From positions 20,581,179 through 20,645,178 of the forward strand of contig OW386286.2 of the NCBI GenBank assembly GCA_936432065.2: DNA of 64,000 bases, given 5' to 3'. Numbering within the stretch: position 1 is the first letter of the stretch; each line of letters opens with the position of its first letter. Positions 1-10,984 of this stretch are shown here, in pieces. Origin of the DNA: Rutpela maculata. Its lineage: Eukaryota; Arthropoda; Insecta; Coleoptera; Cerambycidae. The notes under the pieces were generated by a model that saw nothing but the letters and a program-made list of their open reading frames with translations, was not told the DNA's origin and did no database searches. Made by a program: the position numbers and the translations under genes.

Positions 1-41
1 TATGTTTTAACAGCGGCTCATTGCTTTTGTGATCCGATTAA
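1..41 (+). CDS. Protease A exon with catalytic His (left edge truncated)
   Basis: Codes YVLTAAHCFCDPI plus two bases of the next codon (phase 2) and ends at a strong donor GTAAGT at 42. The same motif and the same phase-2 donor occur in protease B at 49033. Confidence 0.9.
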
Positions 42-3000
42 GTAAGTTATAATAATATTACAAATGTCATTACGTCAATTTTATTTTTAATATAGGCCAG
101 AGCCCCCTTATTCTATACAATATGGGTCCATTCATATATCCAAAGATGATGTTAGGAGTACTGGAGTTTCCAATTTTTCTTGTAATAGTGAATTTAACTC
201 AGATGAAATGATTTTTGACGTAGCTGTCTTAACAGTAAGTATATTTACTGCCATCATTTCTAGAAGTTATGATGATAACCATATAAAATGTGCCGCTAGA
301 ATTGAATATAATAACTACTATTTTTTTAATGGGTTATTCATGTATACTACTATTTATATAGTTTTTACTCTCCTATTTCGTAATATTACTGAGTAACGTT
401 GAAAAGCATGTATTTTAAGACGTATTTTTTGAACTTCTTTTCTCTGAATCTGATAGAGATTAAGTGGTGAACCAAAAACGTTATTGTAGGGAGTATTATG
501 AAAAAAATTAAATATACTTAACTATTAATATTTTATTTAACAAAATAATTTTCAAAGGTGATTTTCATAGGTTTTCCCAGAGTGACCACCTTGGGAAAAA
601 CCTTAAATATAGCAATACACAATGCATGTAGACAAACTGGTAAAAGTTTAATCAAAATCAGACTGTGCTGCAACATGTGAATAATAAATAAATGTCCAGA
701 TGGTCCGCGGTTTCGCAAACTCTCCAGGTTATAATTATTCCATTCAAATAATAAATACTAGCTTTATTTCTTTTTATTAATCATCTTCACCATCATGATT
801 TATTAAAACACTGTATTTTTCGAATATTTTTGAACAAATTTCTGCTGGCCTAATTGTTCCAGAGCGATACCTAGCATAATAATATATCACAGCTGCCACA
901 TGTGAACAGCAGCCTACTTCTATTGCCATTAAATACAATCACAAGTATAGCGCTTAATGCTGGTGTAGCTTACCGTGGAGAACATAATCAATATAATAAG
1001 AACGATAACTTTGACAGTTCTTGTGTCGTGATTTAATTTCAATTATCTCTGCCACTGCCATCCCTACATAGTAATTAATTATTACCAATATTGTAGATTA
1101 TAAAATTTGCTAAAACTTTGTTTTAAAGAATTTTCTTCCACGGTATTTATTTGCCTCCCGTTTTTTGCCTACAGGTCTTGCTATATAAAAATACTATTTT
1201 TATGTTTTAGAGTATTTTTATGATTAAATAATTCATCGTATTTGTCTTAATCTCAAAAAACTCTGTTCAGAATAGAGCCATATAAATGGTTGGTCTTACG
1301 AATTTACTTACCTTTCGGAAAGTAAAATAAAAAAGTGTGTAAGTTGTGGTTTGCATAATACCTAAATAATATTCTCTAATCATAATGAAAGCAAATAAAT
1401 AAAAAATAATTAATTGTAAAAATAAATCAAGAATAGGCTTGTAGATAATGAATGAATGTTTCTATACTCTACTGATGAGAACTAACGAGTTCGAAAAAAC
1501 TTGTACAACTTTTCTAGAGCTGAAGTAGAAGGTAAGGTTCAATAATTGTTGTGAATGACCGAATTTCAATAAATAATTTAAGTATTTTCAATATATTTTT
1601 TGCCTTAAAATGCCAGGAATCCTATCATGTAATTCAATACTTCGTCAGTATTAGCTAGAAGAGTAGTTGTTTTGGTTGGTTCTCCAATAATGAGTGTTTT
1701 AAAGTATTTACCTAAATAGTACATTAGCGTGCCCAGATTAGGGCAACAATATACAGAGATAAGGTATTTTCATAATAAATAAAAAAGTGTGTAAGTTGTG
1801 ATTTGCATAATACCTAAATAATATTCTCTAACCATAATGAAAGCAAATAAATAAAAAATAATTAATTGTAAAAATAAATAAACAATTATGTCACTTATGT
1901 TCCCCTCAAATTTGTATATAAATAAACAAGAATTACGTTACGCAAACGATAAATATCTATCAGTTAGATTTAAAAAAACGTTGGGCTGACAAAATTATAT
2001 CTAAAAGTTATTTTCAAATGTTAATTTTTCACTTATCTATATCGATACACAGGCGATATTCACCCAATACACAGTAATAATTATACAGGGTGTTTCATTA
2101 ATATAATTAGTCATACTAGTTAAAAATTAAAAAATCATATTTTAAAATTACTTAATATTTCTTTACCATTAGTGGTCCAAGAGGTATAATATCAGAAAAA
2201 GAACTGGTTCCTCACTATTGCCGGTAGGGGGGGAGGGGCTGAAGGAGTTTCCAAAAAGAAATATTTGGCCAGTGGCGTACAATTTAAGGGGGCACTGCTT
2301 CAACCCCCCCCCCCCCCCCTCTACCGTGGACCTCTGGCAATAGTGAGGAATCAATTCTTTCGCTGATATTATGCGTCTTGGACCACTAACACTATCTACC
2401 AAATATGGTAAAGAAATATAAAGTAATTCTAATATGATACGTGAAAATAATGTTTTGATTTTTAACTTCAACACCCTGCATCTCAGTAAGGAGGCACATT
2501 TTATCTAAGTATTTTTGGTTGAATCTTCATATTTTGGGCTAAGAGTTCTTCAGTTAGCGTATGACCAATTATTAATGAAACACCCTGTTTATGTTTTAGT
2601 TAGAAAAATCTATCTCTGAAGGTAACTGGACTACAGTGGATTTGTCAGAGGACTTTACCCCATCATTGTTAACAAAAGGAGTCATTATCGGATGGGGATT
2701 ACTCTGGGTGAGTATGAGACAGAGAGATTTTATATAAAAAATATATTCGTATAAAGGTAATAGAACGTATATCCCATTTCTTTGCTGACAATAGCGGTAG
2801 CTACCTACCAAATATGGTGCTTTTCCGTCAAATAGTTCTAGAGATATAGCGCCAATAGACAGACACCAGACCGACAAACAGATTGATGAAGTGAGTTTCC
2901 ATCATAATATCATCAATCTGATTCAGAAATAAACCGTCAGGTGACAACTAAGCGTAAGTGTACCGTGGGAAATGAAGAAGCTGATGAACTGGCCTGGGAA

Positions 3001-6000
3001 GGCGCGTCTAAGGCCCTAGTAAGATTCAAACCCTTTTGCGGAGTGGCTAAGCCATACATATGAGCACTCATCAATAAATGGATATACAAAATCTCCGGAA
3101 TGGGGGAACAGTTTCTCGCGACAGACCAAAGAGTTCATTAAAGAACCAAAACTGCCAAAACGATAGATCTCCTACGCCAAAATAGAAAGATCATTAACAT
3201 ACTGATGAGTCTTCTTACTGGTCACTGTAGGCTAATGGGCCTAGCAGAGGATGCACCATGCAGATTCTGTCAAAAGGAAGAGGAAACCTCAGTACATGTG
3301 CTATACCATTGCGAAGGCCTGACCAGACTACTTAACGAGGAGGAACCAAGGGCAGATAGCTATACTAGGGAGCGAACCTCTCAAGGCTGTGGAGGTTGAT
3401 ACAAAAGACAAATCTGGATAGGGCTCTAAATAAAATTAGAACAGAAACGCCACAACAGGTCCACAGAGGTCGCGGTGATCAAGGCCAATCAGCCAGCACC
3501 TCTTTTAAATCTGAATTTGAATCTGAAGGGCACCGTGGATATTGTTGGAATGCACTATTAACTGTTATATAGGTATTGTGTCTAACTAGAACTGAATTTG
3601 TCTTTCCTTCCTTTCATTTGGTTCTTTGATGCATAATTTATCAAAAGCAGTTCTCAAAAGTGATAATATTCCAGTGTGGAACCTACTTTGGCATTGAAAT
3701 TGTCCGTAACAATAATGTTTCCCCATTTGAATTAGTGTGGCGCCAATCTTTCTATATTCGTAATTTACACTAAGAGTGAAGTTTGATTACAAGAAGGATA
3801 AACTAATCAAATTATAAAGAAAGTATAAATTGTTGACTATAAAAAAGTGTAAATTAATAATCCAAATTTAGCAAAAATCAAGACTAGATTAATACTTGCA
3901 AATATTTCTAAAAGATGTTCAACTTTTTATTTACAAAAAGGTTAATTTATTAATTCAGTAGGCATTATCTAATTAGTTTGTATAGTTTGTATGGTTTGCA
4001 TAGTTTGTATACCCGAAATAAGTGGACAAAGTGATAATAAAATTGATTTTATTATAAACCAATCAAACTGGATGTGTCTCTGTTAGAAAATGACTAAACT
4101 GAGGCCTTAAAATTAAACAAATTTATGAACAATGGAGAAAACGAATGGACGATAATATGTTACGTAGATATTATTTAAAATTGTCTTAAACATGAACCGA
4201 CAATATGGTGGTTAAAAGTCATAATTAATTATTTAAATATAAACGTTTCGTAGAAATTGTGATCACAAAGTCTTTACAGAACTTTTCAAATATTTGTTTT
4301 CAATTAGACGTTACGCCGATAATTTACACCCTAATAATAATTGAAAATACTAATTGTTCTTTGAAAACATATTAAAGATAAAATTGAAAATTGAAATAAT
4401 TTCAAAATAACATTTGCAATTTGATTCTTTAAAGAACTCTAAAAATGTTAAAACATAAAAATATGAGATATATATATATATAAAAAACATTAGATAAAAA
4501 TTTTATCTTCGATACTTATCTGGAATTCTCAGTGAATTAAAGTAGTGAATCCAAGTGAGGGATGATGATGGTGAAATCCAACCCACTGTGATGTAATCGC
4601 TGATTTCTAGATGAGCCCAATATTAAGTCAAGGAGTTCCCAGTATCATATTCGACTCTTGCAGAAATTCCATAAGGACGATTTACATCTATCCTACCATA
4701 TTACCGTCGCGATCTCCGAAAAAAGTTGTCCTAGACTAATATATATATATTCCATCTTCTAATTATGTAGAGGAGATGAAAGACAACCCCATTAGATGAT
4801 TAAAAAAAAGTTTCCTACCCAAACTTCAATGTGACATTGAAAAAAACGTATCTAGAATGCATATCTACAATGTGCATCTAGAATTAGAAGGCTTGCATCC
4901 AAAATTAGAAGATTTGCATCTAAATTTAGAAGATTTGCATCTAAATTGAAAAGATTTGCATCTAAATTGAAAACCCTGGAAAGAAATGAAGTGCAAGCGT
5001 GACTTGCTGCAAAATGGCCGTTGCCAAATCTAAGTTACAAAAAAAATTATTTCTTTATAAATTACTTACGGATTAAACCGGTGAAAAATAATTAGGCCTT
5101 CTTCATGTTCATGAAGAGGGACTATCAACTCTTTCGATGTTGAAGTCGTTAAAATAAAACTTAATGACGACACATCACTATTCAAAAATTTAGCAGTCAA
5201 TTACGAAGTACCTACGCTTCTTGTAACGGAGAAATATTAGTACTGTTCGCTTACTCGTAGTATGCAAATTGTGTCGCTAGTTTACCCTTTCCATTCCATT
5301 CCATTAAAGCTAAGTTAGAATATCCACTACCTTGAGTACACTTAGACGTGACTCTAGTTGCAGACCGTTGTGTTTGTTATGAAGTAAATTTAAGAAACAA
5401 TATTTGAAACATCCGCAGTCTTTCACGCTTGAGTTAAATTATGTTTTAATTTATGAAGCAGCAATATGCATGCTACAATCGCTAATTACTTCCACATCCA
5501 GTGGAAGTATAGTAACGACAAAACATTTTTTAAAAATTTTTATTGTTCAAATCGGCTTAGAATGTCACGAAACGTCGAGATTTTAAGTTTGAGCGAAAAA
5601 AAAAATTTCTGTCTGTCGGTCTGTCTGTAACTTTTTTGTGCGCACGTTTACTCTGGAACCGTAACTTGAAATTTGGTACACATATGTACTTTAACGTGAT
5701 CTAGAACTAGATTATATTTTCATCTTGTTCCGTCGAAGGGTTGGGGGGTAAATTGGGATAAATTCGGGGAAAATAGGTAAATCAAGCAGGTAAAAGTCCA
5801 TAAAATTGTTATTTAGTGTATACGAGAGAAGCTAATTTCCCAAAAAAAATTTGGCATTAACCACCCCCATTACCACCCCCACCCCATTATTAAGGGGGAT
5901 GAAAAAAATTATGATTTAGTGTGTGTACAAGAACCAGATACCTCAAAATGTTTTTTTACTTCATCCACCCCCACTACCACCCCCTTTCACCACCCCCATC

Positions 6001-9000
6001 CCGCTACCGATGTGGGGTATCATTTTATGGGTTTTTGGGGTAGAGGATTTCAAATATTATGTTATTAAAGTTCCATAAACAATTATTTCCACATACAAAA
6101 TTTTTTCGTTGTAAGTGACTTGGATAAAAAATCTGGATGTGGAAGTAGTGATTCCTTGGGCAGCGGTTTTTTTTCAGCTACCTACCTTAGTGTAACCTTT
6201 TGGAATATAACTTAAAATGCGTCTATTTTGTTTCAGGATGGAGGACCTGTGTCTCGCGTACTACAAAAACTGGACGTAGATGTGCTTCTTGATTCAATAT
6301 GTGATATAAAATTCAATAAGGACCATCATATTTGCTCTAGTGCTTTATTTGCAGGTGCTTGCAATGTAAGACTATTTTGATTTCAAGTAATTATCAATAA
6401 TTTTAACTAATAGTAAAGGATCTAATATTCGAATGTGTATATTTCCATGACAAAGTTGCTAAAGATTTGCAAAAATTTTTTTTTTCTACGACTGTTAAAA
6501 GAACTGTACTATTATTTATTAATTTTAGTGCGTAAAACATATACAGAATCGGAAACTGTTGGCTTTGGTATAGCAATAAAAACAAGCGGTAGCGGCAGGC
6601 GGGAGCGAAGCAAGCAATTCATGTACATGATTCTCTTGATGGGCGTGTCGCGTGTCACTGTTTACCTCTGCTAGAGTAATGGTAAACATCTTTATTGTGG
6701 GCTATCTGTTAAATCTTTGAAACTCGTGCAATACCAAAACAAACACTTTCCGATTCTGTATATTTATGGTAATAGTGAAAAAAAGTAACATTATTTCACT
6801 TTTAAAAATAAATATCTTGTATCTCTGCTTACATTATTGTTAAAAAATATTATTTTGGGTACTCAGTAGATAACTGTCAAAGAAACAATTCGTTCTATTC
6901 ATATACCATTGATCTAAATCTGACCATGCTGGCATATTACAACTTATACACTTCTTTATTTATTATAAAATTACCTACCTTCTGTATATTGTTGCCCTAA
7001 TCTGGGCATGCTAATATACTAGCCACGTAAATACTTTAAAACACTCATTATTGGAGACCCAATCAAAACAACTACTCTTCTAGCTGAACTGGCGATATTG
7101 AATTGCATGATAGGTTTCCTAGCATTTTGAAGCAAAAAATATATAATATTTAAATCGTTTATTTAAATTCAGTCATTCACACTTTTTTGTTTAATATGAA
7201 ATCATCTAGTTTCTGTATATTGATACCTTAATCTGGTCACGCTAATAAACTTCCCATACCACTTTATGCACGCGTTGCAAAAATTTCTATTTTATATTTC
7301 AATTTTTAAATATGTACATGTTAATTTTAACCAAACAATATTATGTACTAAAATCCAGATTTAAATTTACTGCCGAATTAAAATTTTCGAAAGTAATATC
7401 AAATTTAATATTCGAATAAGATTACAAGCTACCAGCTTGGAGGGAAGAGACACATATTTTACTTCCACATCCAGTGGAAGCATAGTAACGACAAAAATTT
7501 TTTTCTAATTTTTATTATTCAAATAGGCTTAGAATGTCATGAAATGTCGGGATTTTAAGGTGAGCAAAAAAATTTTTCTGTCTGTCGGTCTATCTGTCTG
7601 TAACTTTCTTTGTGCGCACGATTACTATGTATCCGTTTAAGATATTGACATGAAATTTGGTACACGCATGTATTTTGACCAAATCTGGAACTAGATTATA
7701 TTTTCATCGTATTCCGTTGAAGGGCAAATTGGGGTAAATGGGGTAAATAGATAAGTGAAGCAGGTAAGAGTCCATAAAATTGGTATTTAGTATATACAAG
7801 AGAAGCTAATGTATAAAAAAAATTTTGGCATTAGCCACCCCGATTATTATCCCTACCCACCCTATTATAAAAGTAGGTGAAAAAAAATTTGTGATTTAGT
7901 ATGTGGACAAGAACCGAAAGCCTCAAATTTCTGTTTACTTCCTCCACCCTCACTCGTACCAGACTGCATTTTTCTTCATTATAAAATGTATTAATACTTA
8001 TGGTATAGAATTATACAGGTATTATACAGGTATTTTATATTTTTATGTTTTCTTCCTCGGAAATAGTATCAACTATATTTCAAGTGTATTATGTTCTTCG
8101 TCATTTTTTAATTAATAACTTTATGAGGGTGACTACCCTGTATATTTTCACAAAAAATATAGTAGATTTCTTTCTTGACATTTATTACTACCTCCATCAA
8201 ATAGTTTTGTAGATATAGCTCAATCAGACAGACAGAGAAGAGACAAAGAGATAATAGACAGACAGATAAACAGACAGCTAGCAGACAGACAGATAAACAG
8301 ACAGCTAGCACCCAGACATATTGATAAAAAACCGCTGCCTAAGGACTCACTACTTCCATATCCAGATTCTCTATTCAAGTCACTCATAACGAAAATGTGT
8401 ATGTATGTGGAAATAATTGTTCATGGAACTTTAATAATATAATATTTGAAATCCTCTACCCCAGAAACCCATAAAACGATACCCCACATCGGTAGTGGGT
8501 TGGAGTGGTGATAGGGGATGGATGAAGTAAAAAAATATTTTGAGGTTTCTGCTTCTTGTACATACACTAAATCACAATTTTTTTTCATCCCCTTTAAAAA
8601 GGGGGTGGTAACGGGGGTGGCTAATGACAAAATTTTTTTTGAGACCTTAGCTTCTCTTGTATATACTAAATACCAATTTTATGGACTCTTACCTGCTTGA
8701 TTTACCCATTTACTCTAAATTTATCCCAATTTACCTCAATTTACCCCCCAACCCTTCAACGGAACAAGATGAAAATATAATCTAGTTCCAGATCTCGTTA
8801 AAGTACATATGTGTACCAAATTTCCAATCAATATCTTAAACGGTTCCAGAGTAAACGTGCGCACAAAAAAAGTTACAGACAGACCGACAGACCGACCGAC
8901 AGACAGAAATTTTTTTTCGCTCAAACTTAAAATCTCGACGTTTCATGACATTTTAAGCCTATTTGAACAATAATAATTTAAAAAAAATATTTTATCGTTA

Positions 9001-9303
9001 CTATACTTCCACTGAATATGGAAGTAATTGAAAGATCTTAATTTTCATACTCTCGGAGAGTTATTTCTTCAGTTACGAAACCTCCCTCGGTAAGTGAGGG
9101 AAGGAAAAAGAAAAATTGTATTAAGTCGAACAACTTTTTTCCAGGGTGACTCGGGATCAGCATTGTTGGTAAATGGTGTTCAAGTTGGTATAGCTTCCTT
9201 TATAACAAGTAATTGTGGATCTCCCAGTGTGTTCTCCCCAAACGTTTATGCCAGGGTTTCAACTTACTTGAAATGGATAAAGGACATTGCTGGTTTAAAA
9301 TGA
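1..9303 (+). CDS. Chymotrypsin/elastase-type S1A serine protease A, 3' five exons
   Basis: A secreted S1A serine endopeptidase, probably digestive or haemolymph, that enters the window already inside the exon coding the catalytic His. Visible exons are 1-41, 96-234, 2600-2707, 6237-6365 and 9145-9303, all with GT-AG borders and phases that join without a break to give 191 residues ending in TGA. Seen in order: VLTAAHC (His codon 19-21), IFDVAVLT (Asp codon 217-219), IIGWG, a Cys-containing segment before HICSS, and GDSGSA (Ser codon 9151-9153). By chymotrypsin numbering the pocket reads Gly189, Ile216 and Asn226 instead of Asp189, Gly216 and Gly226. That argues against trypsin and, by inference, for an elastase-like or narrowed S1 pocket. 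Pro198 is replaced by Ala. Introns are 54, 2365, 3529 and 2779 bp; the last three are full of transposons. Signal peptide and activation site lie left of the window. It is a paralogue of the gene starting at 15578. Confidence 0.9.
96..234 (+). CDS. Protease A exon with catalytic Asp
   Basis: Follows a 54-bp intron with acceptor TTTTTAATATAG. Reads through in phase to FDVAVLT, which supplies the triad Asp, and ends in phase 0 at donor GTAAGT (235). Confidence 0.9.
235..1328. other. Protease A intron 2, unremarkable part
   Basis: AT-rich intron DNA. The short open frames here (208-396 reads past the donor; 533-718 on the minus strand) have no recognisable domains. I see no repeat shared with the rest of the window. 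Confidence 0.5.
1329..1884. repeat. 100-bp direct repeat pair around an inverted-repeat arm
   Basis: A block of about 100 bp starting AAAGTGTGTAAGTTGTG occurs at about 1329-1428 and again at about 1783-1884, nearly identical. A shorter relative is at 28189-28275, and a reverse-strand fragment lies near 34655-34690. The DNA between, about 1600-1745, is the reverse complement of about 7000-7130. Confidence 0.6.
2085..2586. mobile_element. Foldback MITE with CAGGGTGTTTCATTAAT ends
   Basis: Ends are CAGGGTGTTTCATTAAT and its exact reverse complement. The arms continue inward in imperfect form (GTGGTCCAAGAGG against CTTGGACCAC; CCTCACTATTGCC against GGCAATAGTGAGG). A run of 16 C lies at 2304-2319 in the loop. 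TIR style suggests a Tc1/mariner-type MITE; the flanking TA is clear only on the left. Its right end is 13 bp from the splice acceptor of protease A exon 3. Confidence 0.7.
2600..2707 (+). CDS. Protease A exon ending in GWG
   Basis: Thirty-six codons in phase 0 between TTTTAG and GTGAGT. Begins LEKSIS, as protease B begins LEEPLEF at the same point, and ends VIIGWGLLW. Confidence 0.88.
2955..3400 (+). pseudogene. Non-LTR retrotransposon RNase H / C-terminal remnant
   Basis: Shows VGNEEADELAWEGAS, typical of the RNase H domain end of I/R1/jockey-type elements. In another frame after stops it shows LLTGHCRLMGLAEDAPCRFC and EETSVHVLYHCEGLTR, the C-terminal Cys-His knuckle of the same proteins. 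Frameshifts and stops separate the pieces, and no RT domain is nearby. A dead fragment inside intron 3 of protease A. Confidence 0.75.
3520..4870. other. Intron 3 of protease A, no gene seen
   Basis: AT-rich sequence with a short 10-bp tandem tract near 3975-4012 (TAGTTTGTA units) and an AT-dinucleotide run near 4470. I find no coding or TIR signal. Confidence 0.5.
4872..4972 (+). repeat. 21-bp minisatellite
   Basis: About five copies of a unit close to GCATCTAAATTTAGAAGATT plus one base, with increasing divergence to the left. Non-coding tandem repeat inside intron 3 of protease A. Confidence 0.8.
5488..6172 (-). mobile_element. HINE/Helentron-like element copy 1, full length
   Basis: One of twelve copies in the window. 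Strand is given so that the terminal hairpin is 3'. The hairpin ACTTCCAC-atcca-GTGGAAGT is at the left end. Next come a GTCT/GTCG-type tandem core, a conserved GGAACCGT block, TGAAATTTGGTAC, paired G/C tracts (AGCCACCCCC), and the other end TCTGGATGTGGAAGTAGTGA followed by GGCAGCGG. Ends 65 bp before exon 4. Confidence 0.75.
6237..6365 (+). CDS. Protease A exon before the Ser exon
   Basis: Forty-three codons in phase 0 from DGGPVSRV to FAGACN, between TTTCAG and GTAAGA. The junction to the next exon makes GACN|GDSGS, the normal context of the catalytic Ser. Protease B has no intron at the start of this exon. Confidence 0.9.
6542..6760. mobile_element. 219-bp MITE with TACAGAATCGG ends
   Basis: TIR TACAGAATCGGAAA at left and its complement TTTCCGATTCTGTA at right, with TA on both sides (6540-6541, 6761-6762). 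TIRs extend imperfectly to about 30 bp. Fits a Tc1/mariner-type MITE. The open frame at 6435-6674 runs across it and is not a gene. Confidence 0.75.
6845..7180. repeat. Fragment of a dispersed foldback family
   Basis: About 6845-6960 resembles the arms at 16148-16290 and 16430-16580 (TATTTTGGGTA, GATAACT blocks). About 7000-7130 is the reverse complement of about 1600-1745, including CAAAACAACTACTCTTCTAG. Probably broken pieces of one MITE family. Confidence 0.5.
7461..7955 (-). mobile_element. HINE copy 2, truncated
   Basis: Starts with the ACTTCCAC hairpin and runs through the GTCT core, GGTACACGCATG block and AGCCACCCC tract. It breaks off in the TTACTTCCTCCACCC segment. It lies head to head with copy 3, making an inverted pair. 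Confidence 0.75.
8218..8315 (+). repeat. CAGA-rich tandem tract
   Basis: Short-period CAGA repeat in which a 30-bp block ending CAGACAGCTAGC is duplicated (about 8254-8313). Preceded by GATATAGCTCAATCAGAC, similar to a second HINE-like core near 2840-2878. The minus-strand frame across it (LAVCLSVCLL repeats) is a tandem-repeat artefact. Confidence 0.6.
8328..9026 (+). mobile_element. HINE copy 3, full length
   Basis: Starts AAACCGCTGCC, ACTTCCATATCCAG and ends at the hairpin ACTTCCACTGAATATGGAAG, whose loop differs from most copies. Contains the AGACCGACAGACC core. Inserted 118 bp before the last exon of protease A. Confidence 0.75.
9145..9303 (+). CDS. Protease A last exon with catalytic Ser
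   Basis: Begins GDSGSALLVNG after acceptor TTTTTTCCAG and ends KWIKDIAGLK then TGA. The SPNVYARV segment matches the usual TPGVYARV strand but has Asn where Gly226 is normal. Confidence 0.92.
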   Translation, partial: GDSGSALLVNGVQVGIASFITSNCGSPSVFSPNVYARVSTYLKWIKDIAGLK

Positions 9304-9324
9304 TATAATAATAACAATAATAAT

Positions 9325-9419
9325 AATAAAAATAATAATGTTTTATACAAATGCCTGCCATTTATTTGTTCTCTTTTGTGGATGAATTTATACAATTTAG
9401 TGATCTTAATTTAAATAAA
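9325..9419 (+). terminator. Poly(A) signals of protease A
   Basis: AATAAA hexamers at 9325-9330 and 9414-9419, 22 and 111 bp after the TGA. The first sits in an AAT-rich run, so the second is the better candidate. Confidence 0.5.
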
Positions 9420-9874
9420 AAAGAACTAACTGTGTTGGTAATTAAATATTGAAAATTTGGTTATCTTTTATTTTAAATTTGTAACAAATTAAAAAGATGT
9501 GATAAACATAGGAAAGTAAATATATACTTTAATACCTGAAGCATTTTATATTTTAACAATACACATAAATGTTCCTCTAGAATTAGAAAAGAATGCTGCC
9601 TGCTATAAAAAAAAAATCTTGTCACCAGAAGGCTATGTCCTCGCAGGGCACTAAATTTATTGTAGAAAATTGTATTGGTTCAAACATATCTTATTTGAGA
9701 CCACGTTAATGAAATTTGAGAAATATAAAGCCGCGTTCTCACTATGCAACATTTTATAAAACATTTGTTTTAAAACAATTTTGAAATTCCAGGGTTTCAA
9801 AACATGTTTAATAACATTTGGTTTCAAAACATTCCAAAAGGAGTAGTAAACGATGTTTGAAAACATTTAGTCAT

Positions 9875-10157
9875 CATGCCTCCAAGCGAGGATGGTGTTA
9901 TTGCAGCTGCAATTTGTGTGGTGTTTAGTTCCAACAATAAAAAAAATGGCTAAAAAGAGACAATTTTGGGTTCGCTCCCATTACAGGTTACATGCCAGGA
10001 AAAAGTATAGCGGAAGTGACCTCTCGAGTGATCTTCAACGTGACGATCGAGATCTGTTAGCTGGAGAACTTAAAACTGATGGTAATTGTAAAAACTTCCT
10101 TAGAATGACAAGTCATAGTCGGGAATCAATCTTCTCAAAAGACGCTCCTAAAATGCC
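9875..10157 (+). pseudogene. Harbinger transposase, N-terminal part
   Basis: Starts MPPSEDGVIAAAICVVF, then shifts frame at a run of A near 9945 and continues KKRQFWVRSHYRLHARKKYS, LSSDLQRDDRDLLAGELKTD, FLRMTSHS. This order (RxFWVRP-like, GELxxD, FxNFxRM) is the N-terminal region of HARBI1-type nucleases. Broken by the insertion at 10158. Confidence 0.8.
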
Positions 10158-10984
10158 AGGGTGTGTACTCAAAGATATACTTTTGAAAAAATATGTACAT
10201 TATCTGGAATGACTTTGCGCATCTAAATCCAGAGGGCGCCATTCTGTCCGCGATTGCAAAAAAGCATAAAAAAATTTTTTCCAAAAATTTTTGTGTCACT
10301 GAAATTTGATTAATTTTATGTTCCCATCTCATTTACAGGGTTATTTTTTAATATTTCTTAATGATTTTCAAACTAATGGAAAGCTTATTCCTTCTAGATT
10401 CTGGTACTGCCAAATAATTTTCGAAATTATTGTTAACAAATGCTACAGAAATTGTTTAAACAAAGCATGCCTGAAGAGTGCACGGTAAATTTCAGTATCG
10501 AGACATTTTAAAAACTATTATAGATAGATGCATACTTCTATGATATGAAATTTGCGGAATAGAATGGAGCAGTTTTTGGTGAAAGAATTATCGGCATTGT
10601 TTTATTGTTGTAAAAGATATGACTATTTTTGTACAGCGCTCCGTTATTTCCGCTATCGTTTTGGCTGACACGTTCGCGCGCTGTGGCCGATCGGTAACTT
10701 GCTGACAATATACTGTGATTGCAAAAAAATTACGATGCGTATTACTTATACGTAAATATTATCATTTGTCATTATGAAAAAAAAACAAAGGTATTTAAAG
10801 ATTAGTTTACTTGAGAACCAAAATTATTATATTTTAACTTAAAATATTGATTAGTGACAGAAAACCATATAACTAATTAAATGAACTTAAATTTACTTTT
10901 CGTGCTTGAGAAATAGAAATACAAAAATAATAATTTACATACATACATTATACTTAAACTAAATTAACAGCTACATTTACCCTC

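Noticed and set aside
2304..2319. Run of 16 C
   Set aside because: Probably a hypermutable loop of the MITE or an assembly length artefact; no function claimed.
4870..4975. Possible CRISPR-like array
   Set aside because: Units are contiguous 21-bp tandem repeats without spacers, in a eukaryotic intron.
8108..8311. Minus-strand frame with LAVCLSVCLL repeats
   Set aside because: Translation of CAGA/CTGT tandem DNA, not a protein.
8518..8700. Frame starting MDEVKKYFEVSASCTY, seen again near 56005 and 45071
   Set aside because: Shared because these are HINE copies; frames are interrupted in other copies and do not form a gene.
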